From Burkholderia pyrrocinia (GTDB lineage Bacteria; Pseudomonadota; Gammaproteobacteria; Burkholderiales; Burkholderiaceae), in the NCBI RefSeq assembly GCF_001028665.1, contig NZ_CP011503.1:496001-560000 (forward strand): DNA of 64,000 bases, read 5' to 3'. Each line of letters starts with the position of its first letter. The stretch's first letter is position 1. Shown in pieces: positions 27,737 to 36,063 of the stretch. The notes beneath the pieces are model-generated. The model saw only the letters and a program-made list of their open reading frames with translations. It did not search any database and was not told the origin of the DNA. Position numbers and translations under genes: made by a program.

Positions 27737-28894
27737 ATGACGCTTCCCGCCCTGTTGCGCCGCGCCGCCGGCGCTGCCCTCGTACTGGCCTGCGCAGCCG
27801 CGCATGCCGACCTGAAGATCGGCGTCGACCTGTCGTCGACCGGGCCGGCCGCCGCGATCGGCATCACGAGCAAGAACGCGATCCTGATGTGGCCGAAGAC
27901 GATCGCCGGGCAGCCCGTGCAGGTGACCGTGCTCGACGATGCGTCCGACCCGGGCACCGCCGTACGCAACATCCGCAAGCTGGTCGACGAGGATCACGTC
28001 GACGTCGTGGTCGGGCCGAACGTCACGCCGGCCGCGCTCGCGGCGCTCGACGCGGTGGCCGCCGGGCAGACGCCGATGATCACGCTGGTCGGCTCCGGCG
28101 CGATCGTCGAGCCGCAGGAAGGCGCGCGCACCTGGGCGTTCAAGATGGCGCAGAGCGACCGCGCGATGGCCGACGTGATGACGCGCTACATGGCGAACCA
28201 CGGCGTGAAGACGGTCGGCTTCATCGGCTTCGCGGACAGCTACGGCGACAGCTGGCTGAACGAGTTCACGCGCTTCGGCGACCTGCGCAAGATCCGCGTC
28301 GTCGCGACCGAGCGCTTCAACCGCACCGATGCGAGCGTCACGGGCCAGGCGCTGAAGCTGATCGCGGCGAAGCCCGACGCGATCCTGATCGCGGGCTCGG
28401 GCACGCCGGCCGTGCTGCCGCAGCGCACGCTGATCGAACGCGGCTACAAGGGCGCGATCTACCAGACGCACGGGATCGCGACGCCGGAATTCATCAAGCT
28501 CGGCGGCAAGGACGTCGACGGAACACTGTTCCCGACCCAGCCGGTCGTCGTCGCACGCACGCTGCCGGCCGACCATCCGGCCCGCAAGGCCGCGCTCGCG
28601 TTCGTCGACGCGTACGAGGCGAAGTACGGCGCCGGCACCGTCACGCAGTTCGCGGGCGACGCGGCGGGCGTCTACCCGCGCCTCGCCGACGCGGTCGGCC
28701 GCGCACTGAAGACCGCGCAGCCCGGCACGCCGGCGTTTCGCGCGGCGCTGCGGCGGGAACTCGAACGGGCGCACGAACTCGTCGTGCCGAACGGCGTCGT
28801 CAATTCCAGCGACAAGGATCATGTGGGGCTCGACCAGCGGGCAAGCGTGATGGGGATCGTGAAACAGGACCGGTTCGTCTACCTGAGCCAGTAA
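27737..28894 (+). CDS. ABC transporter substrate-binding protein, branched-chain amino acid type (orphan)
   Basis: A 385-aa periplasmic type I binding protein. The signal peptide ends near AAAHA-DL (about residue 25); LKIGVDLSSTGPAAAIGITSKNA, VDVVVGPNVTPAALAALDAV and VGFIGFADSYGDSWLNEF match the LivK/aliphatic amide-urea family. The ATG at 27737 has GGAG 10 bp upstream; the frame is open further upstream but overlaps the cysB terminator. No permease or ATPase gene is adjacent, so it is an orphan that must use a transporter encoded elsewhere, possibly livHMGF at 42.7-46.4 kb. Ligand unknown. Confidence 0.85.
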   Translation: MTLPALLRRAAGAALVLACAAAHADLKIGVDLSSTGPAAAIGITSKNAILMWPKTIAGQPVQVTVLDDASDPGTAVRNIRKLVDEDHVDVVVGPNVTPAALAALDAVAAGQTPMITLVGSGAIVEPQEGARTWAFKMAQSDRAMADVMTRYMANHGVKTVGFIGFADSYGDSWLNEFTRFGDLRKIRVVATERFNRTDASVTGQALKLIAAKPDAILIAGSGTPAVLPQRTLIERGYKGAIYQTHGIATPEFIKLGGKDVDGTLFPTQPVVVARTLPADHPARKAALAFVDAYEAKYGAGTVTQFAGDAAGVYPRLADAVGRALKTAQPGTPAFRAALRRELERAHELVVPNGVVNSSDKDHVGLDQRASVMGIVKQDRFVYLSQ

Positions 28895-28989
28895 CTCGCG
28901 CGCCGGCAACCGGGTGGCTTGCCCGGCATCCGGATTTCCGCCATAATCCGCGTTTCGCCGCGCACAATCGCATGCGCGGCCAGGAACAA

Positions 28990-29074
28990 GCCCAGGTGGT
29001 GAAATTGGTAGACGCAGGGGACTCAAAATCCCCCGCCGCAAGGCGTGCCGGTTCGATTCCGGCCCTGGGCACCA
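28990..29074 (+). tRNA. tRNA-Leu (anticodon CAA)
   Basis: An 85-nt gene with acceptor arms GCCCAGG and CCTGGGC, a D-loop GTGGTGAAATTGGTAGAC, anticodon stem-loop GGGGA-CTCAAAA-TCCCC giving CAA, a long variable arm (CGCCGCAAGGCG), T-arm CCGGTTCGATTCCGG and encoded CCA. It reads UUG codons. Confidence 0.97.
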
Positions 29075-29107
29075 GAATTTCGCAGCGTCATGCGCTGCAC
29101 CTGTCGA

Positions 29108-29142
29108 AACCCGCGCAAGCTCACCGCTTCGCGGGTTTTTTT
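29108..29142 (+). terminator. Intrinsic terminator after tRNA-Leu
   Basis: AACCCGCG / CGCGGGTT stem with a 12-nt loop, followed by seven T residues. Confidence 0.88.
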
Positions 29143-29226
29143 GTTGTTGCCGCACGCAACGTGCCCCGCAACGCATGCCCTCGCGCGGCGGTCCAAGCAT
29201 CAGGGAACGCAGCACGGAGGCAGGCC

Positions 29227-29394
29227 ATGTCCACGCGCGCCATTTCAAGCCCGATTTGCCGCGGCGTGCTCGCCGCGGTTCTGTCGCTCATGCTGGGCGG
29301 ATGCGACGTGCTGAGCGCGCCGCCCGTGCCCGACTGGCCGGGGCCGCATGCGCCCTATCCGTTCCCGGACAACATTCCCCATCGCACCGAATGA
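29227..29394 (+). CDS. Small lipoprotein, 55 aa
   Basis: ATG at 29227 with GGAGG six bases upstream. The protein starts MSTRAISSPICRGVLAAVLS and has a lipobox LMLGGC with the lipidated cysteine near residue 26. The mature part is only about 30 residues and is rich in proline, ending PYPFPDNIPHRTE. The clear ribosome-binding site, signal sequence and lipobox make it a real gene. No family is recognised; it would be an outer- or inner-membrane-anchored small lipoprotein. Confidence 0.75.
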   Translation: MSTRAISSPICRGVLAAVLSLMLGGCDVLSAPPVPDWPGPHAPYPFPDNIPHRTE

Positions 29395-29430
29395 CCGGAC
29401 CACCGCCCGGCCGCCTTTCGCCGTGCAGGC

Positions 29431-30333
29431 TCAGGCCATCAGCTCGCGGACGAAGTCGAGAAACACCCGCACCTTCGCGGAAACGAGGTTCGACGCGTGG
29501 TGATACGCATAAAGCGGGAACGTCTCGTCCGCCCACTCCGGCAGCAGCAGGACCAGCCGCCCGTCGGCGAGGATGTCCCGCGCGTAGAGTTCCAGCAGTT
29601 GCGCGACGCCCGCGCCGCCGAGGCAGGCGCCGAGCAGCGCGCCCGTGTCGTTGACCATCAGCCGGCCGCCGGCGTCGAACGACACCACCTCCTTGCCGCG
29701 ATGGAAGACCCATTCGAACGGCCGCCCCGTTACCGGATCGCGGATCAGCACGCAACGATGCCCGTCCGCGAGATCGTGCGGATGCCGCGGTTCGCCGTGA
29801 CGCGCGACATAAGCCGCCGACGCGCAGGTGAGCACGCGCGTCTCGAGCAGCAGCCGCGCGCGGTATGACGACGGCTCCGGAATGCCGAAGCGCACCGCCA
29901 CGTCGAAGCCGTCGGCGACGAGATCGCCCATCCGGTCGCGCACGCTGATTTCGACGGACAGCTCGGGGAAACGGTCGAGGAATTCCGCCATCCGCGGCGC
30001 CAGCACGTAGTGGCCGAAGGTGCCGTCCACGTTGACCCGCAGCCGCCCCCTGACGCGCGCCCTGGAACGGCCGGCGTCGACCGCCGCCTCCTCGATGCCG
30101 GCCAGCAGCGGCGCGACCGCCTCGTAAAAGCGCCGCCCTTCGTCGGTCAACGTGATCGCGCGCGCCGTCCGGTTGAAGATCCGGATGCCGACGCGCTCTT
30201 CCAGCCGCGCGACGGCGCGACTCACGGCCGGCTGGGTCAACCCCATCGCCTCGCCCGCGCGCGCGAAGGTGCCGGCCTCGATCACCGCCGAGAGCACGCC
30301 GATACCGCTCAGGAGCCTGCTGTCGAATGCCAT
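29431..30333 (-). CDS. LysR-family transcriptional regulator (divergent from an SDR)
   Basis: A 300-aa LysR protein with the helix-turn-helix TFARAGEAMGLTQPAVSRAVARLEE (residues 22-46) and an effector domain of the CrgA/YafC-like class (GRLRVNVDGTFGHYVLAPRM... RMGDLVADGFDVAVRFG). It is divergent from the SDR gene at 30451 with a 117-bp AT-rich gap, the usual regulator-target layout. The inducer is unknown. Confidence 0.87.
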   Translation of the reverse strand: MAFDSRLLSGIGVLSAVIEAGTFARAGEAMGLTQPAVSRAVARLEERVGIRIFNRTARAITLTDEGRRFYEAVAPLLAGIEEAAVDAGRSRARVRGRLRVNVDGTFGHYVLAPRMAEFLDRFPELSVEISVRDRMGDLVADGFDVAVRFGIPEPSSYRARLLLETRVLTCASAAYVARHGEPRHPHDLADGHRCVLIRDPVTGRPFEWVFHRGKEVVSFDAGGRLMVNDTGALLGACLGGAGVAQLLELYARDILADGRLVLLLPEWADETFPLYAYHHASNLVSAKVRVFLDFVRELMA

Positions 30334-30450
30334 GAGACATACTTTCAGTCATTCTTGATCTGATCATTATTCATTATTTTTATTGATCGAGGAAGCCTAC
30401 ATTGGTCCTGTCGCCGGCTCGCACGGCACTCACGAACCAAGGAGCAGGAC
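30334..30450. promoter_or_regulatory. Divergent LysR/SDR control region
   Basis: An AT-rich core with TGATCTGATCA and ATTATTCATTATTTTTATTG (about 30355-30388) lies between the divergent genes and is the expected LysR operator and promoter zone. AAGGAGCAGG precedes the SDR start. Confidence 0.45.
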
Positions 30451-31188
30451 ATGAGCACAACGGAAAAGGTCGCCCTCGTCACGGGTTCATCGCGCGGCAT
30501 CGGCGCGGAAATCGCCTGCCGTCTCGCCCGGGACGGTTTCAGGGTCGTCGTGAACTATGCCGGCAGCGCCGGCCCCGCGCGGGACGTGGTCGACGCGATC
30601 GTCGCCGACGGCGGCGAAGCCGTCGCGGTGCAGGCGGACGTCGCCGACCCGGCGGCGACCGCCGCACTGTTCGACGCGGCCGAGCGCGCGTTCGGCCGCG
30701 TCGACGTGGTAGTCAACAGCGCGGGCGTCATGAAGCTCGCCGCCATCGCCGACGTCGACGACGCGACCTTCGACCAGACCGTCGCGATCAACCTGAAGGG
30801 CACGTTCAACGTCAGCCGCGAGGCGGCGAAGCGCGTGCGCGACGGCGGCCGCATCGTCAACCTGTCGTCGAGCGTGATCGGCATGCGCCTGCCGACCTAC
30901 GGCGTGTACATCGCGACCAAGGCGGCCGTCGAAGGCCTGACGCAGGTGCTCGCCCAGGAGATGCGCGGCCGCGGCATCAGCGTGAACGCGGTCGCGCCGG
31001 GGCCGGTCGCGACCGAGCTGTTCCTGCAGGGCAAGAGCCCCGAACTCGTCGACCGGATGGCGAAGATGAACCCGCTGGAGCGGCTCGGCCAGCCCGGGGA
31101 CATCGCCGGCGTCGTCGCGTTCCTCGCCGGCCCCGACGGCGCGTGGGTCAACGGCCAGGTCCTGCGCGCCAACGGCGGCATGTGCTGA
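30451..31188 (+). CDS. Short-chain dehydrogenase/reductase (3-oxoacyl-ACP reductase-like)
   Basis: A 245-aa classical SDR. The cofactor motif is TGSSRGIGAEIACRLA (near residues 11-26), VVNSAGVMKL gives the NNAG-like block, the catalytic Ser is in VNLSSSVIGM and the YxxxK in YGVYIATKAA. The C-terminus WVNGQVLRANGGMC is complete. Regulated, by layout, by the divergent LysR. The substrate is unknown. The reading frame continues after its TGA into a remnant of another SDR. Confidence 0.88.
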   Translation: MSTTEKVALVTGSSRGIGAEIACRLARDGFRVVVNYAGSAGPARDVVDAIVADGGEAVAVQADVADPAATAALFDAAERAFGRVDVVVNSAGVMKLAAIADVDDATFDQTVAINLKGTFNVSREAAKRVRDGGRIVNLSSSVIGMRLPTYGVYIATKAAVEGLTQVLAQEMRGRGISVNAVAPGPVATELFLQGKSPELVDRMAKMNPLERLGQPGDIAGVVAFLAGPDGAWVNGQVLRANGGMC

Positions 31189-31206
31189 CGGACCGCGTTA
31201 AAGGGT

Positions 31207-31449
31207 TGCCAGCCGCAGCCCGCCCCCCTCCTCGCCGCGCTCGAACCCGCGGACGCCGATGCCGGCGCCGTCGCGACGGCGATTGCCGATCTCGTCGCCG
31301 CGCCGGCCGGCAAGCGCCCGTACCGCGTGTTCGTCGACCCGTCGCAAGACGGCGCGGAGGAAGTGTTCCGCGTCGGCGATCGTATCCGCCGCGAGATGTT
31401 CCGGAACATCGGCCTCGACGACCTGCTCGCACCCCGCGTCCTCGCTTGA
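31207..31449 (+). pseudogene. C-terminal remnant of a second SDR oxidoreductase
   Basis: In the same frame as the preceding SDR and just after its stop, an open stretch encodes QPQPAPLLAALEPADADAG, then AIADLVAAPAGKRPYRVFVD, PSQDGAEEVFRVGDRIRREM and FRNIGLDDLLAPRVLA before TGA at 31447-31449. This is the typical C-terminal tail of a different SDR subfamily (the RVFVDPSQDGAE...IGLDDLL pattern). It has no start codon, ribosome-binding site or Rossmann domain, so it is a fragment left by deletion or recombination. Subfamily recognition is from memory of such tails. Confidence 0.62.
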
Positions 31450-31479
31450 TCCGCTGCGCGCCGGGCCGGCCGGCGCGCG

Positions 31480-32370
31480 TCAGTCGCGCTCGCAGAACCC
31501 GAGGATCGCGTCCGCGACCGCCGCCGACGCCTCGCGCTGCGGAAAATGCCCGACGCCGTCCAGCACCTGCCGCGCGTAGCGCCCGGCGAACAACCGTTCG
31601 CGCCCGGCCGAACTGTCCGGGTGGTTGACGGCATCCGCGCCGCCGTGCAGCACGAGCGTCGGCACCGACAGCACGGGCGACGGATTCAGCCGCGCGTCGT
31701 CGTCGGCATAGGCCGGCGCACCCGGTGCGAAACCCCAGCGATGCCGGTACGAATGCAGCACGACGTCGATCCAGTCGGGCCCATCGAACGCGGCAGCGGC
31801 CGCATCGAAATCGCTGTCGCGATACCAGCCGGGCGGCGACCACGTGTCCCACATCGCGCGGGCAAACGCGCGGCAATCGTCGCGCAGCGCCTGCTCGCCG
31901 CGCGGCGTCGCCATGAACCAGTGATACCAGTAGTTGCGCGCCTGCTGCAGCGACAGCGGCTGACCGGGATCGTTGGTGCCGTACCCGACCGACAGCATCA
32001 CCAGATGCGATGCGACGCCGTCGCGCAGCCCGCACGCGTTCGCGACCGCGCGGGCGCCCCAGTCGTGCCCGACCAGCACGGGCCGCTCGACGCCGAGCAC
32101 ATCGACGAATTCGAGCAGGTCGCGCCCGAGCGCCGCGAGCTGGCCGCTGCGCGGCACGGTTGCGTCGCGAAAGCGCGTCGGCTCAAAGCCGCGCAGCGCG
32201 GGCGCGAGTACGCGGTAGCCGCGCGCGGCCAGCGCCGCCGCCACGGCCTCCCAGCCGACCGGGCTGTCCGGCCAGCCGTGCAGCAGCACGGCCACGCGTT
32301 CGCCGCGCGGGTTCCATTCGAGATAGGCGATATCGAGCGACGCGGTCGTCGCATGCGCATAGGCAGTCAT
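31480..32370 (-). CDS. Alpha/beta hydrolase, epoxide hydrolase-like
   Basis: A 296-aa alpha/beta hydrolase. The oxyanion block is VLLHGWPDSPVGWE, the nucleophile elbow GHDWGARAV has aspartate as nucleophile (epoxide hydrolase or haloalkane dehalogenase type), and the catalytic histidine is in VGHFPQREA near the C-terminus. The lid region contains two aromatic clusters (ARNYWYHWFM). Divergent from the LysR at 32477, which probably controls it. The substrate is unknown. Confidence 0.85.
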   Translation of the reverse strand: MTAYAHATTASLDIAYLEWNPRGERVAVLLHGWPDSPVGWEAVAAALAARGYRVLAPALRGFEPTRFRDATVPRSGQLAALGRDLLEFVDVLGVERPVLVGHDWGARAVANACGLRDGVASHLVMLSVGYGTNDPGQPLSLQQARNYWYHWFMATPRGEQALRDDCRAFARAMWDTWSPPGWYRDSDFDAAAAAFDGPDWIDVVLHSYRHRWGFAPGAPAYADDDARLNPSPVLSVPTLVLHGGADAVNHPDSSAGRERLFAGRYARQVLDGVGHFPQREASAAVADAILGFCERD

Positions 32371-32476
32371 CGTGTTCTCCGTCGGGTCAACTTGAGCAGA
32401 CGATGGTAGGCTCGCCTTTCATCACGATTCACGGAGTATCATTATTCATTCTTAGAATATTGCGTTGAATCGACCG
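32371..32476. promoter_or_regulatory. Divergent hydrolase/LysR control region
   Basis: About 105 bp between divergent genes, with an AT-rich palindromic stretch ATTC-tta-GAAT (32448-32458) inside ATTATTCATTCTTAGAATAT. A likely LysR operator; not proven. Confidence 0.4.
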
Positions 32477-33373
32477 ATGGAACCACTGACCGACCCCGCG
32501 TCGACCTCGCTCGACATCGCGCTGCTGCGCACCTTCCTCGAAGTCGTCGACAGCCGCGGGTTCGCGCCGGCCGCGGAACGCCTCGCGCTGACGCCGTCGG
32601 CCGTCAGCGGCCACATCAAGCGGCTCGAACAGGCGGCCGGCACCGTGCTGCTCGCGCGCACGACGCGCCGTATCGCGCTCACGCCGGCCGGCGACACGCT
32701 GTATGCGTACGCGCGCAACATCGTCGACATGGAGCGCGAAGTGCGTGCGAGGCTGCGCGGCGCGCCGGCGCAGGGTCGGCTGCGCGTCGGCGCATCGGAG
32801 GATTTCGCGGGTGCGTGGCTGCCGCAGGTGCTGCGCACGTTCCGCGATCGCCACCCGCGCACGTCGATCGAGCTGAAGGTCGGGATCACCGCGTCGCTGC
32901 TGCGCGAGCAGACGCTCGGCCGGCTCGATGTCGTGTTCGGCAAGCAGTGCCGACAGGTCGACGCGCCGGGCGAATTGCTGTGGGAAGAGCCGCTCGTGTG
33001 GGCATTCGCGTCGGACCGCACGCTCGACGCCGACGGCGAAGTGCCGCTCGCGCTGTTTCCGGAACCGTGCGTCTATCGTGACGCCGCCGTATCGGCGCTC
33101 GCCGCCGCGCTGCGGCCGTTCCGCGTGCTGTTCGAGAGCAACAGCATGGCCGGCTGCGTGTCGGCCGCACTCGCGGGCTTCGCAGTCACCGTGCTGGCGC
33201 GCAGCCAGTTGCGCGACGGGCTGCGCGCATGCGGGCCGCAGGACGGCCTGCCCGCGCTGCCGGCCGCACGTTTCTACGCGTTCACATCGAAGCCGGACGG
33301 CGTCGGCGCGGCGCTGATCGAAGCGGTGCGGGAAGTCGGGCGCAACCGGCAGTTCGCGGCGCTGGCCGACTGA
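32477..33373 (+). CDS. LysR-family transcriptional regulator (divergent from hydrolase)
   Basis: A 298-aa LysR protein. The helix-turn-helix GFAPAAERLALTPSAVSGHIKRLE lies near the N-terminus, and the effector domain begins GRLRVGASEDFAGAWLPQVL. The ATG at 32477 (MEPLTDPAS) was chosen; a TTG at 32465 would add four residues. Divergent orientation points to the alpha/beta hydrolase as its target. No ligand can be predicted. Confidence 0.85.
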   Translation: MEPLTDPASTSLDIALLRTFLEVVDSRGFAPAAERLALTPSAVSGHIKRLEQAAGTVLLARTTRRIALTPAGDTLYAYARNIVDMEREVRARLRGAPAQGRLRVGASEDFAGAWLPQVLRTFRDRHPRTSIELKVGITASLLREQTLGRLDVVFGKQCRQVDAPGELLWEEPLVWAFASDRTLDADGEVPLALFPEPCVYRDAAVSALAAALRPFRVLFESNSMAGCVSAALAGFAVTVLARSQLRDGLRACGPQDGLPALPAARFYAFTSKPDGVGAALIEAVREVGRNRQFAALAD

Positions 33374-33417
33374 ATGAAACACGCGCGACGGTATGCGACG
33401 CACACCAGCCGCCCCGA

Positions 33418-34353
33418 TCAGTCGCCTTCCGCGCCCTTCCCGGCCGCTGCCCCCGTCAACGCGTCCGCCATCAGCTCCCCGAACCAATCGACGAACGCAT
33501 TGAGCCGGCGCGACCGGTGCCGCCGGTGCGGATACACGGCCGACACGTCCATCGGCTCGGCGCGGTGGCCGGGCATCACATCGACGAGCGCGCCGCTGTC
33601 CAGCAGATGCTCGACGTCGAACCGCGGAATCTGGATCAGCCCCATCCCCGCGATGCAGCCGGCGATATAGGTTTCGGCGTTGTTGACGATCACGCGGCTC
33701 GGCAGCGTCAGCATGTGCCGCTCGCCGTCCACGCAGTATTCCCACCCGAGCTCGCGCCCGGTCGTCGGCGACGCATAGCCGATCGCCCAGTGCCCGTGCG
33801 CGAGCGCATCCGGATGCTCGGGCACGCCGCATTCGCGCAGGTAGTCGGGGCTCGCGCAGTTGATCAGCGTGAACTGCCCGAGCGGCCGCACGACGAGGCT
33901 GCTGTCGGCAAGCCGCCCGACGCGGATCGCGCAGTCGACGCCCTCCTGCACGAGGTCGATCGAACGGTCCGTCGAGCCGAGCGACAGTTGCAGCTTCGGG
34001 TAGCGGCGAAACAGCGACGGCAGCGCGGGCGCGACCACGCGGCGCGCGATCCGGCTCGGCACGTCGACATTCAGCCGCCCGACCACGTCGCGGTCGCGGC
34101 GGCGGAACAGTCGGTCGAGCTCGTCGGCCTCCGCGAGCAGGCGCCGCCCGCGTTCGAGCAGCAGCACGCCGTCGGCGGTCAACTGCACCTGGCGCGTCGT
34201 GCGGTGCAAGAGGCGCGTGCCGAGCCCCGCCTCGAGCTGCTGCACGGCCGCCGACACGGTCGCGCGCGGCACGTCGAGCGCATGCGCGGCCTTGATGAAG
34301 CTGCCCATCTCGGCAACCTGCAGGAAGATTCTGACCTGATCCAGCTTGTCCAT
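33418..34353 (-). CDS. LysR-family transcriptional regulator (CrgA-like)
   Basis: A 311-aa LysR protein starting MDKLDQVRIFLQVAEMGSFI with a helix-turn-helix AAHALDVPRATVSAAVQQLE and effector domain GRLNVDVPSRIARRVVAPAL, SIDLVQEGVDCAIRVG, typical of the CrgA/DsdC-like subgroup that often regulates nearby SDR or quinone-reductase genes. It lies downstream of the SDR at 34545 on the same strand, behind a terminator, so it is probably a separate transcript. The long in-frame extension upstream of 34353 is not protein-like. Confidence 0.87.
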   Translation of the reverse strand: MDKLDQVRIFLQVAEMGSFIKAAHALDVPRATVSAAVQQLEAGLGTRLLHRTTRQVQLTADGVLLLERGRRLLAEADELDRLFRRRDRDVVGRLNVDVPSRIARRVVAPALPSLFRRYPKLQLSLGSTDRSIDLVQEGVDCAIRVGRLADSSLVVRPLGQFTLINCASPDYLRECGVPEHPDALAHGHWAIGYASPTTGRELGWEYCVDGERHMLTLPSRVIVNNAETYIAGCIAGMGLIQIPRFDVEHLLDSGALVDVMPGHRAEPMDVSAVYPHRRHRSRRLNAFVDWFGELMADALTGAAAGKGAEGD

Positions 34354-34426
34354 CGGCGAGGAACGTGGGTTCGGACGGCCGTCGCCGCCAGCCATCGCGC
34401 ATCGCGACAGTATCCGGCGGCACAGA

Positions 34427-34454
34427 GAAAACGGGCGCGCGGCTGCGCGCCCGT
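34427..34454 (-). terminator. Intrinsic terminator after the SDR at 34545
   Basis: ACGGGCGCGC-ggct-GCGCGCCCGT is a perfect 10-bp stem. On the minus strand it is followed by TTTTCTCTG, downstream of the SDR stop. Confidence 0.75.
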
Positions 34455-34544
34455 CCATTGTCCACGCAATCTGCCCATTGCGGTGCGCCGCGCGCCCGCG
34501 GCGGCGGCCGGCGCGGCACGGTATGTGACCGCTTGTCCGGTCGG

Positions 34545-35318
34545 TTACTTGGTCGTATAGCCGCCGTTGATCAGGATCGTCTGGCCCGTGATCCACCAGC
34601 CGTCGGTCACGAGATGGCGGATGAACGGCACGACGTCCTCGATGTCGGTCAGGCCCGTCTTGCTGAACGGCGACAGCGCGGCCGCCGTCTTGTGATACGC
34701 GACCGCATCGGCGCCTTCGGCCGGATAGAAGAACGGCGTGTCCATCGGGCCGGGACCGACGGCCGTCACCGAGATCCCGCGTGCGCCGTACTCCTTCGAC
34801 GCCGCGCGCGTGAAGTGCTCGACCGGCGCCTTCGATCCTTCGTACGCCGCATAAAACGGCGTGAACGCGCCGAGCAGCGACGTCACGAGCGTGACGAGCT
34901 TGCCGTGATCCTCGAGGTGCCGCCCCGCTTCCTTGATGAAGAAGAACGCCGACTTGCTGTTGACCGCGAACATCTCGTCGTACTCGGCTTCGCTGATCTC
35001 GGTGAACGGCTTCTTCAGCACCTTGCCGACCGTGTTGATCGCGATGTCGATCTTGCCGAAGCGCTGCTGCGCGTCGTCGAACAGCTTCTCGACCGCGGCG
35101 GCCGTCGTCAGGTCGGCCTGGAACGTTGCGGCCTCGGCACCGGCCGCGCGCACCGCGGCGGCCGTCTCCTCGGCCTGCGCCTGCGACGCCGCGCTGTTGT
35201 AGTGAATCGCCACCGCCTTCGCGCCGTGGCCCGCCAGGTCCCGCGCGATCAGGCCGCCGAGATTCTTTGCGCCGCCTGCGATCAGGACGACCTTGTCTGC
35301 GAGCGTGTGAGTTGCCAC
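34545..35318 (-). CDS. SDR family oxidoreductase
   Basis: A 257-aa classical-like SDR with cofactor motif IAGGAKNLGGLIARDLA, a following IHYNSAAS that suggests NADPH preference, INTVGKVLKKPF in place of NNAG, and the YxxxK motif YEGSK (after FYAAYEGSK). The C-terminus GWWITGQTILINGGYTTK is complete. The LysR at 33418 is a candidate regulator. The substrate is unknown. Confidence 0.87.
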   Translation of the reverse strand: MATHTLADKVVLIAGGAKNLGGLIARDLAGHGAKAVAIHYNSAASQAQAEETAAAVRAAGAEAATFQADLTTAAAVEKLFDDAQQRFGKIDIAINTVGKVLKKPFTEISEAEYDEMFAVNSKSAFFFIKEAGRHLEDHGKLVTLVTSLLGAFTPFYAAYEGSKAPVEHFTRAASKEYGARGISVTAVGPGPMDTPFFYPAEGADAVAYHKTAAALSPFSKTGLTDIEDVVPFIRHLVTDGWWITGQTILINGGYTTK

Positions 35319-35497
35319 GGTTGACTCCTTTTTTCGTTGAACGAAGCTTGGAGTGTAGGCACGTGCGGCACGTCGGTCAGCCGGTCGCGGCTGGATGGAT
35401 TATCCAGAAAATCGATCCAATCGGAACGTCGTAGCGTGATCTGCCGCACCGACAACGGAGCCGGAATCCGCTCGCGGCGGCGCGTCCGCCGGCCGGC

Positions 35498-35998
35498 TCA
35501 GCGCGCGTACAGCGCCGCGTCGATCTTGCCGAGCAGCCACTGCATGCCGGCCAGATGCTGCTGGTCGTGGCTGCACAGGTAATGGACGAGCCCGCGCACG
35601 GTCAGCGAACCGTAGCCGTCGAACTCGCCGACGCGCTCGAACTGTTCGGGCGTGAGGCGCGACACGAGATTCAGCGTCTCGCGTCGCGCTTCGCGAATCG
35701 CCGTGAGCACGTCGGACGCATACGCATCGTTGTAGCGGCGCTCGATCGCGAGCGCGTCGCCGTCGATCGACTCGAGCAGCGGCCGATCTTCGTCGAGCAT
35801 CCGCCGCAGCCGCACGTGATAGCCGTCGATTTCGATGTCGCGCACATGGCAGAGCTGCCCGAGCGGCGAGAAGTGCTCGCTCGGGATCCCGGCCCAGTCG
35901 TCGGGCGTCCAGCGCGCATAGCCGTCGGGCACGGCCGCGAAATGGGCTTCGAGCAGACGGGGGAAATCGGCGAGTGCATCGAGCGTCGTCGGATTCAT
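35498..35998 (-). CDS. DinB-family protein (DUF664/DfsB-like)
   Basis: A 166-aa four-helix-bundle protein of the DinB superfamily. The likely metal-binding histidines are in LGQLCHVRDIEIDGYH (near residue 50) and CSHDQQHLAGM near the C-terminus. Such proteins are putative thiol-dependent transferases; no substrate is known here. The ATG at 35998 (MNPTTLDALADFP) fits the family start. The gap to the upstream copC gene holds a GC-rich stem-loop (36023-36057) without a T-tract. Confidence 0.8.
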   Translation of the reverse strand: MNPTTLDALADFPRLLEAHFAAVPDGYARWTPDDWAGIPSEHFSPLGQLCHVRDIEIDGYHVRLRRMLDEDRPLLESIDGDALAIERRYNDAYASDVLTAIREARRETLNLVSRLTPEQFERVGEFDGYGSLTVRGLVHYLCSHDQQHLAGMQWLLGKIDAALYAR

Positions 35999-36063
35999 GC
36001 GGGAAACTCCCTGCCGGATAAGGGCGGCGGCAGCCCTGGCACGGGCCTGCCGCCGCCGTTGCG

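Noticed and set aside
28990..35400. Integrated genomic island using tRNA-Leu as attachment site
   Set aside because: No integrase gene and no second copy of the tRNA 3' end were seen downstream, so mobility is not supported.
36023..36057. GC-rich stem GGCGGCGGCAG / CTGCCGCCGCC between copC and the DinB gene as terminator
   Set aside because: No T-tract follows on the minus strand.
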